Positions 23,298-35,582 of a DNA stretch of 64,000 bases are shown in pieces. The stretch spans positions 25,178,381 through 25,242,380 of the forward strand of contig NC_084807.1 of NCBI RefSeq assembly GCF_963583255.1, given 5' to 3'. The stretch comes from Pyrus communis. Its lineage: Eukaryota; Streptophyta; Magnoliopsida; Rosales; Rosaceae. Both the position numbers and the translations under genes were made by a program. How positions within the stretch are numbered: position 1 is the first letter of the stretch; each line of letters starts with the position of its first letter. The notes beneath the pieces were generated by a model. That model made no database searches, was not told where the DNA came from, and was given only the letters and a program-made list of their open reading frames with translations.

Positions 23298-25954
23298 TTA
23301 AAATCTCCTGTTGCTTTCGCCGGAAGATATTGAGGGCCCTTCAGGCCTCACTAGATGAGAACCTCTGTTATTGATGTCAAGCCCCTGAAATCGGCCAATA
23401 GGATCCTGCTGCGACATGTCTGAGCAGGCATGCGACTGGGATGATGCAAGCATATGCTGATGGGGAGCCGACATATTAGGCTGGAATTGATGGAACTGTG
23501 GCATGTGAATGTTCTGGGAATCCCGTGACCCGGGCTGTGACTGATTGGGATAGAACAGAGACTGGGAATATGGAAAATGGTGCATACCCAGATTGTATGA
23601 ATCAGTGTGCGTTAATTGTTCTCCAGTTGCAACCTTGAGCCTCTCAAGTTCTTTCTTCAGTGCATCATTGAGAGCTGTATTATGAGAAAAGTAGCACAAG
23701 AGTATCGGTGGTAAGCAATTGTGGTAGTACAATTGGGAAACTTAGTTTAAGAACATGGTTAAGAAAACCACACTTGAAAGTACAGTTACCAGACTCAAGC
23801 AAAGGGAGATAACCAAGAACTTAAAAAGCAAATCAGTGAATTGATTGGACTCATGTTTCTGAGAGACCACATCATTAAGCGTACAACAGACGCAAAGGCA
23901 GCAGTTACTTTTGAATTTTCAATACCTCAGAGACTCAAAGAGGAGGGTGTTATACTAGATTTTCTAAATGTTGATAGCAATCGACTTAGTGCCTTTTAAC
24001 TGGTATTAACCACAGAAATAGTGTTGAACCAGCCTGGACCAATCAGATGATGATCCATTGTCCACATGCATAAGAAGTAAAACGAGAAAAAAAAAAGACT
24101 GAAACTGAGATCTACAATGAAAATTTGAAAGCAATTGCAAAAAATGGGTTGATGACACATACCATCACGTAATTGAGCTTGTTGTTCCATAGCTTGCACT
24201 CGAAGCTTAAGCTCTGTGTTCTCAGAAGATAAGCCTGATGTATCCCTCTAGAAAATAACACAAGAAAACAAATAAAAACTTCTCAGAGAGCAGTCATTGA
24301 GAACAAGCAACATGCAGGTACTGAGTAAAACGTCAAACATCTCCTAACTACAAGTCCTGTAAAACGTCAAAATAATCTCTTTGAGCTGGCATGAAGCTAG
24401 AGCGTGCCACTCAACTGTATTTGTATGAACTACATTAGTATAATCAGATACGGCAAGCCATATCAGCATTTCAGTAAGAACCTGGAACAGAGTCAGCTGT
24501 GCTGATAGAGTAGTAGCTTCCGTTTGTAGCGTCTGAACTTTTCTCTCAAGTTCTGATATGTACCGGGCCTTCCTCTCTTTTGACCGAGCAGCAGACTGCC
24601 GATTTGCCAAAATCCTGAAACAATATGTACATGGTGAACTTTCTTTGAAAACACCACCACGAACTTCACTCAAATAATTAACTTTATAATTATCCAATAT
24701 ATTACAGATACGTGTCCATCTCGCCGAGTACTTGAACAAGATACATGCTATATGGCATATGCTAAGTTGTATAATGAAGACCCAAGTGTGAAGTATATCA
24801 ACCCGGATACACACAACATTTTAAGATTTACATGCTCAAAGCCTTGTCAACTATTAGGATAACACTAATCATTTGTTTGAGATTTCTCTTTTTCCAAAAG
24901 TATTTGAGATAGACCTTGGCCCCTTGTCTCCTCGTACTTCAAATCTAGGTTTTCTTGAGGAGTCAGAAGACATCAAAACTACAATGTTCCTACTAAACAT
25001 CCTAAAATGTTTGAAAAGCATCTTGGACATTTGTTGTAAACTTGGGAATAATGAAAGCAACTATCTTTAGGAACCATTTTTTCGATCATTTCGGTATTAC
25101 TATTGAACAACCAGCTCATAAATGGTTGTCGAACGTCTCGGTTAAGAAAGATGATAAATTCACAATGCTTCCTCGGCATTTTTGATAAAGAATGCTTCTT
25201 TAGCATTTACAATTAGGGAAATTATTTCCGCAAATCGCAGATTACGCAGTTTCAGCATCTGTATTAGTTATTTCTTTCTTATGAGCTTAATCATGATTAA
25301 GAAAACAAAAACCCTCCAAAGATTTGTTCTTTATTTCTAATCATTATTTCTAAGCTGATCATATCCAACTAAAAACGTGAACAATTTTGAGATACACAAA
25401 AATTAGGAACAAACAACGTAAGAGAAACGAAATGTCGATAGAAACAGGTTCAAGAAATACCTCTTAGCTCGCTTGGGATCGACGGTCCAGAGCTCAGCGA
25501 GCTTATCGGGAGCCATGGCCTTCTTCGCCTCTATGCTATCCAAAGACGCATCGACAGAGTTGCTATGGCGGTGCCTCGGCCTCGCGCTCATCTCTCCACC
25601 AAACCCGCCGCCTCCCTCCGCCTGCATGGAACTGCCGGCATTCTCGGGTTTCACGTCGGAGGGTCCGTCATCGAGTTTGGATCCGAGCTTCTCCATGTCC
25701 ATGTAGGTGCCGAAGATGTCGTCCTCGGAGCCGCCCAGTTCCTCAAAGCTGCCGGACGGGCCGTCGAACGGGTCCTGGAGCAGATCCAGGTCGTCGGGGA
25801 TTCGGAAATGAACCTCGGATTGGGTTCGACGGTGGTAGGAGCCCCGGAACGGGGCGCTCGGAGTCGTGTCTGGAAACGGCGGCGCCATGCGTGGGTGGTG
25901 ACAGTCCTGAGAGCTGGAGCTCGGATCCGGTTTCGGATTGGCCGGATCTTGCAT
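23298..25954 (-). CDS. bZIP18: Group I bZIP transcription factor, bZIP18-like
   Basis: A nuclear, sequence-specific DNA-binding factor of plant bZIP group I (VIP1, bZIP18, bZIP52 relatives). Exons on the minus strand: 25954-25461, 24614-24482, 24247-24163, 23674-23298; 1089 nt (362 aa). The basic region runs from residue 165 ([18 protein letters not shown]); the position seven residues after the invariant Asn is Lys rather than Arg (N169-x7-K177), which is the hallmark of group I. It continues into a leucine zipper ([21 protein letters not shown], then [20 protein letters not shown]). The N-terminus is acidic and Pro-rich, with [11 protein letters not shown] (Ser46) and RHRHSNSVD (Ser131, Ser133), which look like the phosphorylation and 14-3-3 sites of group I factors. 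The C-terminus is rich in Gln, His and Ser. The bZIP18 name is supported by similarity and by the expansin neighbour. Confidence 0.93.
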
Positions 25955-25976
25955 TTTGTCGAGTCCGGCGCTCAGA

Positions 25977-25996
25977 GCTCTCTCTCTCTCTCTCCT
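25977..25996. repeat. CT/GA tract in the bZIP leader
   Basis: A short CT run on the plus strand, GA on the coding strand, about 25 bases upstream of the bZIP start codon. Confidence 0.7.
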
Positions 25997-26599
25997 GGGG
26001 ACCGTACTAGATGTGTTGACAGTGAGTGTTCTTCACTCGAGATCAAGTTGGTGGGACATTTCGGAGCGAAACTGAGAAACGAATGAAACGGCGTCGTAGT
26101 CATGTGGATAAGACTGAAGATCAAGATAGGACATTTATGATTGTAGCCCAATGGACTCTTAAATATCACCAAACCCAACGGCTATTGTTATGTCGGACTC
26201 TTTGTTTTGTCTTTATCATTAAAACTCAAAGTTTTCAAGTTTTTTTCAGTAGTTTTTTTTTTTTTTAAATGTCTGCATATTTCTCGTAAACTAAGTCTGA
26301 AAAGATACCATTATGGAATTCATGTCTAAATCGCATTGATTTAAAAAAAATGATTGCTTTATTAATGAGCATAAGATAGTAGATAGCGTAAAGTTATAAA
26401 TATCAACGTGAATATAAAAAATTAGAGCATCATCTTTAATAAAAATCATACGGTTTGATTATCGACAAGGTTCAATTGTTTGAAATTTGGTGTGAGATGC
26501 TTGAGAAAAAGCACGAGACAAGCGATAGTGATACTACTACTACTTGTACTACACAGTGAGGCCCTTATGAGTTGCCTCCTCCTACATAACCAATATGTA

Positions 26600-27000
26600 A
26601 ATGTTTCTTCTTTTTTTTTTTTTTTTTTTGGGAAAAAGAGAAAATTCATTACAAAGAGGAACCAGTATAAAAGTTAAAAAAGGAAGTACAAAAATAAAGG
26701 GCCAAAGCAAATGGTAAGCAACAACCAAATACAATTAGGAAGGCTCAGACAAGCTTAAGGCCAGTAAAAGAAACAAAGCAACAAAAGAAAACCATCATTT
26801 CCAACACTTAATAGCAGCCCGCCGCACCCGCTTTGCACACCATGCTTGCACCAAATCCCAAACCACACACAAACCATATCTTGAAACACCAAACCAAATC
26901 TATCCAAACCGTCGACAACAACACCTGCAAAGAGAACCAAATAATGATTTGGGTTCTTTTTATCAGTCCATTTCATATGCAAAGTCCTTCATTCTATCAA
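26600..27000 (-). mobile_element. Possible retroposon 3' end with oligo(A) tail
   Basis: On the minus strand the segment ends in sequence like AATGAATTTTCTC...CCAAAAAA, with a poly(T) tract at about 26610-26629 on the plus strand. This is the layout of a LINE 3' end inserted on the minus strand. No protein motif could be read. Confidence 0.35.
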
Positions 27001-28880
27001 CGTGAGATTCAATCCCAACAACAAACAACAATTTGGGTTTTTTTATCAATCACTTTCATATGTTTCTCTATTTTTCTCGTCATACACGACACTAGAATTG
27101 AAAATAGATACAGACGAGTGTTGATGTGTGAGGAGATAAACTTTGATAAAGCTTATTTAGGACAGTTCTTACATTACATGAAATTAAAATACAAAAGATC
27201 GTATTTATGTGAAAAATATTCTTCGAATAACGTGGTCAGGCATTCTTCTTCTCATGCATGAGAAGTTAGATAGTTTGTTTGGTTAAAGCTCCTCCACATG
27301 TTCACCTAATCAATGAAGATGTGAAGAATTGGGTTGGGGGTGGGGGGTTGGGAAAGTCTGTGTGGTCGTTTAACATGCGTGCATGGAATGATGGAAGTTG
27401 ATGGAAGTCGTATGGGTTTAATCAATCCGGGCATATATATACAGGTGTACAGCCCTAGAATTTTGAGGGCCCATTTGGACACATGGACTAGACATGTGTG
27501 GACCCATCCTCAATCCTCCCAAGTCTTTTGTACGACAGTATGAATCATGAGCCACATGATTTTCACGTGCCTCTCACATGCACTTCTCCTGGTCACAAAA
27601 ATCTTGGCAAAATAAACATGTCATTGTCAAAATATGGAAAGAAGAATGGGAATCCAACCCTTCATTTTTTTTGAGAAGATTTCCCTAAATTTGGACTTGA
27701 CTGAAGAGACTAGAGAATGATTAATGTTTAATTTTTTATGATTTACCAATTGAAAAATATTGAGGAGAGTATCTTAAAAGTAAAATTGTCTATGAATTTT
27801 CTGTCATGTCATGTTTTTTACATAATATTTTATAATATTGACATGATAATTAACGTTAAATTATGAGGTAACAGAGTTCCACTTTGAAAGAGTTTCCTTA
27901 GCATTTGTCTAACCAATTACTGTGATGACATTTACTAGATGGCTAAAGAAGCCAATTACTTGGTCAAATTTGATGACAATGAGAAGTGATCATATGTCAC
28001 TGGTTATAATTTGAGTTCCAAATTTTTTTCAATGCAAATAAGAGTTAACGACATTCGGTTTTCACTTATTGAAGAAGAGGATGAGTTTAAATTTTTCATG
28101 GACGACAATTGTTAATAGAGAATACGTAATTTAGTCTATAATGAATCATATGAGAATTGCCAAAAAATTATCTGTTTCTAATCCACGAACAATGAGAGAG
28201 ATAATATTGTACCAACTTAACATTAATTAATTAGAAGTGGGGGTTAACTTCTTTGAGTATTATTACACAACAAATTGATTATTAATCGTCCGACAATATG
28301 CAACTTGCAAGCAAATGTCGACATTAGCACTAACATTATCTCAACAATTGCTTGTTAACATCGGCTAAGAGTAGAAACAATGATTGGACTTTTCAATAAA
28401 AGGCAGAGGAGTGAAGGAGTGGGAGAAGGACTTGGTGCTTGGAATAAGAGCTTTTCTTTCTTTTTAAACCCACAATTAAATTAAGATTCGGTGGGATCGA
28501 ACATTTTGGATTTTCTCCGAACCTTAGTATCTGTAGTCTAAGAATCAGAAATTTTGGGCATGTGGTTTGTGTCATAGAAGAATCATAATCCTTGATTTAT
28601 GTGAAAAGAACCAACAAAATGAGTTAATAAAGATCATCAGATTCAATTTAAATGATTCGAACCGTTTGACCCTTGGACTCTGAAGTAATAAATATTTTAA
28701 CTTTATATTTTGAATACTTTTGCTAAATAAAGCACCACCCTTTCCCCCTCCTTATTCAACACTTTAATCCTCAGCACTGCATGTCATTTCTCTAACCACA
28801 ATAATGCACACACTGGAATTTGAAAGGACAACCATCTGAATCTCATTTGGCATCCTCCTATCTGTAATCCCCTCAGCCAC
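27001..28880. other. AT-rich spacer
   Basis: No supported gene; short open frames only. Several mutated repeat-like stretches could not be classified. Confidence 0.4.
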
Positions 28881-29030
28881 ATACAATCCAAATACTACAA
28901 AAACGTCTCTATAACTCCTACAAATCTGTAGAAAACACCAGACTCTCTCTCTCCCTCTCATACAATCCAAATACTACAAAAACGTCTCTGCAACTCATAC
29001 AAATCTGCAGAAAACACCACACACGCACTC
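28881..29030. repeat. Tandem duplication, 79-bp unit, upstream of the ATL gene
   Basis: ATACAATCCAAATACTACAA starts at 28881 and again at 28960. The units share AAAACGTCTCT, ACAAATCTG and AGAAAACACCA and are each followed by CT-rich sequence. The location 730-880 bp upstream of the ATL start suggests a promoter or leader duplication. Confidence 0.85.
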
Positions 29031-29599
29031 TCTCTCTCTCTCTAGAAATGAAAAGGGAAAGGAGAACAAGCTTCAACTTTTGAGCTTCTGAGTTTTCTTA
29101 ATCTTCATCCATGTCCTTTTAGAGTTTTGGGGTGGTTATTCTGAGGAAAAAAAGGGTTATCGGGTTGTTAGTAAAAGAGATAATTTACCTTAAGTTTCAG
29201 CCTTTTTAATATTCACCGCCTCTTCCCTCATCAGTCTCACAGACACCATCTATATATGCTTTCTTGAAAGTCCTTTTATCTAATTGGAATCCTTACAGAA
29301 ATTACTAGTGACCCTAAAGGCCTCTCTCTCTCTCTCAGCTAGGTAGAGTGGAGCAGAAAATAAGAGAAAGCTTTGCCCTGTACACGGGGAAGATGAATTC
29401 CCTCCTCTCAGTCTCCTTTGTCGTTCGATTTGGCGCCAAAAATCCATGGAGACGTCAAACTCCAAGCTTATTTGCCTAGTTTCACCAAAAAGGTACCATC
29501 TTTTGCCTTATCTTCAAGTAGAGGAAATTGGGTTCTCTTAGTTTCGGTGAACTGATACAAGCGATATTAGGGGAGGAGCGAAAATTGAACTCATAATTT

Positions 29600-29745
29600 T
29601 GTGTTGCCTGAGTTTAATGCTCTCAATCAATTAAATTGTACGTTTTAATTGACATAAGTGATATTGAAGAGGAGAAAATCGAGCTTGAAACTTCAATAGT
29701 ACGAAGTAAATTTTGTTAATCAACTGAGGTACAAGTCGCTCTGTT
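29600..29745 (-). mobile_element. Possible SINE-like fragment before the ATL start
   Basis: On the minus strand TACCTCAGTTGATTAACA and, about 40 bases later, CAAGCTCGATTTTCTCC resemble degraded A and B boxes. Low certainty. It would lie directly against the ATL coding start. Confidence 0.25.
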
Positions 29746-29760
29746 AATTTTGATGAATTG

Positions 29761-30438
29761 ATGCAACCCTTAAAAGTTCATCAATCAATGGCATCTCTTC
29801 ATCACCACCGTCCACGCCGCCTACTTCTAGACCCAATATCAACTACACCACCATCACCAGCCAATGGAGGCAGGACACGTGATAATCACCCCAATGAATC
29901 CAATGGGAACGGGACACGTGGTACGTACGCCAATGAAGCCAAGTTTGACAGCAACATGGTCATCATCCTGGCAGCCTTGCTGTGCGCTCTGATATTTGCA
30001 TTGGGACTAAACTCAATAGTCCGGTGTGCGCTGAGATGCAGCAGAAGGTTCTCTTCTGAGACACCAGACGAGACTGCGGCGCGGTTGGCGGTCACCGGGC
30101 TTAAAAAAAGCATATTGCGTCGGATTCCCATCGTGATATATGGGACTGGACCAAATATAGCTGCCACGGATTGTCCAATTTGCCTTGGAGAATTTATGGA
30201 CGGGCAGAAAGTGAGGCTGCTGCCGAAATGCAACCATGGATTTCATGCCAGGTGCATTGACACATGGTTTTTGTCACATTCGTCGTGCCCGACTTGCCGC
30301 CATTCGTTGCTTGAGCCGCCGGCTGCGGGCAGTTCGGATTCGGCCGAAAATGTTGGTGACGGTGGTGCTAGACACGCTGGAAATGTATCCTCAGGTGGAC
30401 AAGGTGATGTGATAATCTCTGTTGATGAGGCTGGCTAG
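29761..30438 (+). CDS. ATL-type RING-H2 finger protein (putative E3 ubiquitin ligase)
   Basis: Intronless, 225 aa, the typical ATL architecture. A single membrane segment lies at residues 66-84 ([19 protein letters not shown]). A basic region follows with the GLD-type motif [13 protein letters not shown] (111-123), then a RING-H2 domain [32 protein letters not shown]...CPTC (Cys138, Cys141, Cys157, His159, His162, Cys165, Cys176, Cys179). The Pro after the third Cys-His region and the Trp expected in ATL RINGs are present. ATLs act as membrane-bound E3 ligases; the substrate is unknown. The first ATG is at 29761; a second in-frame ATG at 29788 ([14 protein letters not shown]) is an equally good start. 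It most resembles the ATL72-80 subgroup. All zinc ligands are intact. Confidence 0.9.
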   Translation: MQPLKVHQSMASLHHHRPRRLLLDPISTTPPSPANGGRTRDNHPNESNGNGTRGTYANEAKFDSNMVIILAALLCALIFALGLNSIVRCALRCSRRFSSETPDETAARLAVTGLKKSILRRIPIVIYGTGPNIAATDCPICLGEFMDGQKVRLLPKCNHGFHARCIDTWFLSHSSCPTCRHSLLEPPAAGSSDSAENVGDGGARHAGNVSSGGQGDVIISVDEAG

Positions 30439-31225
30439 CTTGTAGAATGCTATATTTTTGTATTTTATTTGTGGACTACATTTTAGTTGTATGAGATGCT
30501 AGGCAATGTACTTTCATGTAACGTGATATACTTGTTGTAGTATTATAAGCTAATCATATTGTAATATGATTAAGTTAATATGAATAGCAGTTTATGATTG
30601 GTTAATCAGATACTGTAATAATTGTATTCTCGTAAGGTTCTCTATTGTACAGGGGAGTGTCATATTATAATTAATAATTGATGTGGCAATCTAAGGTCTT
30701 ATGTCAAATTTTGTGTTTCTCCAACCATATTTTCAAATATTATTTTTTTATTAACGAAGAGTTTTAAATGGTTGTATTTATTAAAAATAATTGTTGAAAC
30801 AAAATTTTTATTTGATGAAATTTTAGTAAAATAAGGGATTCACCGTTAAACTAACACAAAATAAATTTAGCATTGATGTCAAATTTAATTTCTAATTACA
30901 AAGACTTCAAATCCAATCAGAAAATAACATTTCGGTTGGAAAGATTTTTGAAACATGCATAGTGGCATCTCTGCCTAAGATTTGACAACACCTTCACAAA
31001 TGCTCTAAGGGTGTAAATTCTATTCTTGGGCAAGTCCCATGAAAAGGTTTCCATTTCAAATCACAACCCAAATTTTATTTTTAGAACTGGTCTGGTGTTA
31101 TTTATTCTATATTTCAATGTGATAAGTCTAGTGTTAGTCCTCCTCATGATGTTAAAAGACATCTCAAGTGTAAATCTCCCTTCTGAGCTTAGGAGGCTGA
31201 GCCTCCTAAGCAAAGCACACGGGGC
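30439..31225. other. 3' flank of the ATL gene and AT-rich spacer
   Basis: The probable 3' UTR ends within a few hundred bases. No other gene is seen; the opposing open frames near 31030-31370 run through the inverted-repeat element and are not coding. Confidence 0.4.
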
Positions 31226-31226
31226 G

Positions 31227-31303
31227 TTGGATTTTGATCCAACGGTTACAAACAGGGGTCCTTTAAAAGTTATAATAATTGTAGCTGTTAGATCAAAATC
31301 CAA
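31227..31303. mobile_element. Short inverted-repeat element with TTGGATTTTGATC ends
   Basis: TTGGATTTTGATC and GATCAAAATCCAA form perfect 13-bp terminal inverted repeats around a 51-bp core with AACAGGGGTCC and AAAGTTATAATAATTGTAGC. A diverged relative lies at about 45338-45442 and a shorter trace at about 55345-55410. Confidence 0.6.
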
Positions 31304-31799
31304 CAGCTCATATGTTTTGCTCAGGAGAAGATCCAAATCCGCTAATGAAAACGTATGCATGTTTCCTTAGCTGCATTTCCCTGTTTGATTTGATGGGCAA
31401 TTGTATATGGAACACAAGGAAAAGGCATCATCATTTTTGTGCTCACAGAATGGAATCACAAACTCTCTCTTTTCCCCTCCTTTCTTCACCTTTTCTTGGC
31501 CCACAAGTCAGCAGTTCGATTCCTGCACTACCTCATTTCAAACCCTCGTTTTCAAGCAATGGGGAGTTGAGGGCATTTTCTTAAGCATCATTTTATCACT
31601 GGACCATCATCCCCTCTTCTTTCGAACCCGATTGATATCAAATATACCTATCTCCAAATATTACTTTACCCTTCCCCTCATGCGATATGTCTCATGTTGG
31701 GCCTGTTGTGGAGGACGTCAAAGCGTTAATGACTAGGATCTGGAGTTTTTCCTACTCATATGTGTCGCCAATCCTATAAGATTGTTCACTGCTTAGTTT

Positions 31800-31985
31800 G
31801 TACTACCCTCTTCAGCGTTTCACTTTGTTCATGGTTTGAGGAACCACCAGACCTCATTAGTGATCTTCTTCTTGAAGAGTGTATTGGTTTGTTTGGCTGA
31901 TGTTTTCAGCCTTTTGTTGCATTGCTTTCATATATTGACTTGTTCTTTTAAGGAATGAAATTATCTACCCTTTCAATTGAAAAAA
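31800..31985 (+). mobile_element. Possible retroposon 3' end
   Basis: GGTTTGTTTGGCTGATG...GGAATGAAATTATCTACC followed by an A-rich tail resembles the 3' end of a plant LINE. No reverse transcriptase motif was found upstream. Confidence 0.25.
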
Positions 31986-32449
31986 TAAAAATAAAATAAA
32001 TAAAGATTAATTTACTGCCAAGTCAATATTTGGTATTGAAACTCGAGGAACACTATTATGAAATACTGGTTACTTATTAGGTGTTTATATGCCATACATT
32101 GTTAAATTTAACGATAGAATGTCCTTAAATAATATAACAGAGTTAAGCAGGTGAATCAAAGTCACTTTAAAAACAATGTATATTATAGACTCGGGTTTCA
32201 ATCCTTTGTGGCAATTTCTTTTAGGTGTGCACTAAAAGTGTGCAATACTATGTTTATGTGTAGTGATCCACTAGCCATATATGATTAGTACATTGAATAA
32301 AGGACATGAAACGTACCGATAAGGTACATATAAAGCTCGTCACGTATGACCAATTGGATCCTTGTTCGTATGGTAGTGGACTTAGTGAGTTGTGTTGTCA
32401 TGGACGATTTGTATTCTTTTATTTAGGAAGAGGGAATTGGTGAGAATGC

Positions 32450-32775
32450 GTATTTTTACAAGATTTTTTTGATCAAAATGGTTTCAGGTTTATCCACCAT
32501 CAATTATTTTGGATTTTCTGTAATAAAAAAAAAATTATTAAATAAAATAAATGAAAATAATACTCTATTTTTGTCAAATCATTTTAGCTCATTACTTAAT
32601 AAATCGAGGTTATTTTTGTCATTTTGATCATTATTTAACTAATTTTTTACGAAATGACCAAAATGATTAATGGTAGACAAACTCAGGTACTACTTTTATT
32701 GGTTTCAAACATTAGAGACCAAAGTGAATAATTATATCAATCTCACGCACCATTTTGGCTAAAAAGCCTTTTTAG
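32450..32775. mobile_element. MITE-like element with TTTTGGCTAAAAAGCC end, copy 1
   Basis: The right part (ATTTTTGTCATTTTGATCATTATTTAAC...GAGACCAAAGTGAATAATTATAT...ACCATTTTGGCTAAAAAGCC) matches, with mutations, the right half of 63437-63812 in the same order. The left end is less clear. Confidence 0.5.
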
Positions 32776-32942
32776 AAATAAGTTTATAAATTACTTGTTT
32801 TAATTTTGAAATTTATATTAGGAATTTATGTTGTCACTTTAGACCAATTCTATTTTCTGGTCCGATCGTATTAGGAATTGGCAGGAGGTGGCTTATCTTT
32901 TGCATGTAGTTGCATGACTACGAGGTGTTCCATTAAGTTCCA

Positions 32943-33104
32943 GGAGGATCCTTTAATCACATCCATCGATCACACATCGTGCGGTTAAAAATTATTGTAA
33001 TTTTTTTATTATTTAAAATTGAATATAAACAGTACTTGACAAAAACTAACCGCACAAGGTACGATGAACGGATGTAATTGAAGGATCCGGCGAGGATCCT
33101 CACT
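32943..33104. mobile_element. GGATCC-ended MITE-like element, copy 2
   Basis: Left GGAGGATCCTTTAATCACAT; right TGTAATTGAAGGATCC...GAGGATCCTC, inverted. Inner inverted motifs are CATCGTGCGGTTAA and TAACCGCACAAGGTACGATG. The core AAACAGTACTTGACAAAAACT matches the copy at 9807-10000 closely. Confidence 0.65.
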
Positions 33105-34198
33105 CCATTAAGTTTAGTTTCTATCTTCCTAGCTTTAGTGCCTCATGAACCTACCAATTAGAGACAACCTAGTTTTGCTGGCACCTTACTACTATGGGAC
33201 AATACTTGTATTCACTGGGATGTGCTCAATTTACTTACTATCCGATAATGAATTAAACTTGTCATTAGTATTGTGATATAGTGATATTGTTCTACATTCG
33301 TAGGTGGAAGACTGGAAAGTATCAAGTTTGCCTTTGAACATCGAGTTTAATACCTAATTATCGTTGACTCTTGGCTTTAGCCAATCATCCTTCACAATTA
33401 TTGTATAAAAAAAAAACAAAAAAAATTAATTCTTGGGCTCACGTGTCGGACTTGGTCCAAGGTCCAACTCGGCCCGTATAAGGCAGGTGGGACTGAGACT
33501 TTGAAACTGAAGTCGGCTCGGCCCAAATTAGTCCAACTCAAAGCCGACCCGAACATGGATTTAGGCCCAGAAGCCCGGCCCATTTCCTAATCAACAATGT
33601 TATATTCATATAAGTTATCATATTAGTCGACCTCTATAAGCAAGATGATCAACAATGTGCTACCAATAAGTTTTCTTGATATTAATCATCAGCTTTTAAG
33701 AGGTTTGAGGGCAATCAAAGGATGGAGTAGTCATTTTTAATGGTGAAGATCTTGTTCTCCTTCACGAGAGAGACTTACCTATATTAGGTACGTTACTGTG
33801 ACAATATTTCAAACTAATAACTCATTTTCATGTATGATTTTTATGAATTGAGATCTCTTCTAGATCTCACACTCCGAAGCCCACAAATCAGGCAATCCGA
33901 AGCATTCAAAAGAGAGAGAGATTGTGTGTTAGGTGAGCCAGTTAGATGACTAACGAGAATTGCAAAACTTAAATTGAACGGTCCGGATTGCTTGGTTCGG
34001 AGGTTCCAGAGTATGAGATCCGGAGAGGATCTCAATCCATTTTCCATAAGCAAAAGACATTTGAACAGCCAGAACTCTACATATAATTGATTTTATTACA
34101 TAAAACAGCACAAGAAACAGCAGGTTTTTCCACTTCACAAACTTCAAAAAGTGCCCTGCAATTGCAAATCCCCAGAACTACAGATTCAGTTAGTCTAC
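33105..34198. other. Spacer downstream of CHIL
   Basis: No gene is seen. 33430-33590 is a GC-richer patch with several GGCCC motifs but no adjacent transcription unit. About 33845-34050 carries inverted GAGATC motifs (GAGATCTCTTCTAGATCTCAC and GAGATCCGGAGAGGATCTC) and may be another small foldback element. Confidence 0.4.
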
Positions 34199-35582
34199 TC
34201 ACTTGGTCAACTCAGCCGAGAGAGCGTTGGCCAAGGAGGAGATGGTCGAAGGAGACACCCCTCTCGTCCCTCCCAAATACCATTTCTTGATATTCTCCAC
34301 CACATTTGCATTCTCCACTTTGATCTTCGACTCTTCCTTCCCTTCAGTGCTAAACGCAATCTGCATCCACACAAAAGTACCAAGTACAAATTAAACAACA
34401 GTTAGGAACAATTTTTAACCACCGCAATCTATATCGGGAGTTTTAACGAAATACTTCCGGTGTTGTTCACTTTTAACGAAAAAAGACATTTTTACCTTTT
34501 CTAGTACTATTCACTTACACCTTTATTGATCATTTTTTATTAAAACTAAAGATTTTGAGAGCTGTTTGTTAGTTTTCATGTATCATATATTATTTTGTCA
34601 AGTTTCCGATGTAAGATGATTCTGTACCTCAGCAGTGTTAGAAGTTGCAGGAAAATGGAATGTGATGACGGAGTCCTTCTTGAAGTACTTTGATTGGAAG
34701 AACTCAACAACTTTCTCCAAGGCTTCCTCCTCCTCTTCCTCATATTTGTCATCAGCTGCCAATCTGTCCCTCACTGCACTCTCAAGCTGCACTCCATATT
34801 GTGACCCTTTGATCTCCTTGATCACCACAATCCTAATGAATTTCTCGACAGGAGCTACATGCAATGCACAGTTCGATCAAGGGACGAATTGGGTTGACTT
34901 AAAACTCGACAGATATTTTAAACTACTCTAATTTAGAGCGGCATGACACACTACCCTAACCGACCAGCATGACAGATATTTTAAACTACTCTAATTTAGA
35001 GCAGCATGGCACACTACCTTGACCAACTGGCACGACACACGTTTATCAAATTGGCATCAGCCAAATTAATTATGAAAACTAAAGATTGAAACTTTACCAG
35101 AAACAAGAGCATCAAAGAAGTCATCATCTTCTGCGAGTTCACTTGCCTTCTTGGCCTTCCATTGTTGAAGATGTGAAACAATTTCAGCATCCAGGTAAAC
35201 CCCAATTGCTGTGAACTTAATTTGAAGAAAGTGAATCTCTATGTCGGTAATTCCTGCAAAAATCCCAATTTACCCATCAGTAATTTTTTGATTTACTTAA
35301 CTTAATAAACCCAGATATGTAATTAATTAGCATGTATAAGATGAAGGCCTTACCTTGACCCAGCAGAGATAAAGGCTTGGTGGTTGTGATCTGAGGAGGA
35401 AAAGGGACCTCATCCACCATTACAACTTCAGTGCCCACTGCAAAACGCAAAGATTAAAAATTTAGTCATGAAAGATCCAAAAAAAATATATAAAAAATAA
35501 ATTAAAAATAAATGGGATAATAAGCATTAAAGGGGGTATGATTAGCAATTTAGCAGAGAGGCAGGGAGCTCTTACTCTTACT
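34199..35582 (-). CDS. CHIL: Chalcone isomerase-like protein, type IV (CHIL)
   Basis: Non-catalytic chalcone-isomerase-fold protein that binds chalcone synthase and raises flavonoid output. Exons on the minus strand: 35582 (one base, the A of ATG), 35437-35354, 35253-35098, 34854-34628, 34360-34199; 630 nt with stop (209 aa), the same length as Arabidopsis CHIL. Exon 2 starts TG GGC ACT GAA, so M-G-T-E needs an A from the previous exon; the upstream exon ends ...AGCCA before GTAAGA. Diagnostic sequences are [90 protein letters not shown] and [18 protein letters not shown]. These match the type IV clade, whose members lack the catalytic residues of type I and II enzymes. If the split ATG is not used, an ATG six codons on (MVDEVPF) would serve. 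Intron 3 carries a tandem duplication. Confidence 0.94.
34908..35033. repeat. Tandem duplication, 63-bp unit, in CHIL intron 3
   Basis: GACAGATATTTTAAACTACT starts at 34908 and at 34971. Both units contain ACTCTAATTTAGAGC, itself a near-palindrome, and GCATG-CACACTACC. Confidence 0.85.

Noticed and set aside
25565..26086. 173-codon plus-strand open frame over bZIP exon 1
   Set aside because: Antisense shadow of the GC-rich first exon; no motif of its own.
26833..27261. 142-codon plus-strand open frame
   Set aside because: It lies antisense to a probable retroposon tail and has no recognisable motif.
31026..31370. Opposing open frames of about 100 codons on both strands
   Set aside because: Both cross the inverted-repeat element at 31227-31303, which creates mirrored frames.
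31505..31530. GTTCGATTCCTGC, resembling a tRNA T-loop
   Set aside because: No A box, acceptor stem or anticodon arm could be fitted around it, so it is not a tRNA gene.
33430..33590. GC-rich patch with repeated GGCCC motifs (site II-like)
   Set aside because: No transcription unit starts nearby on either strand; more likely repeat-derived.
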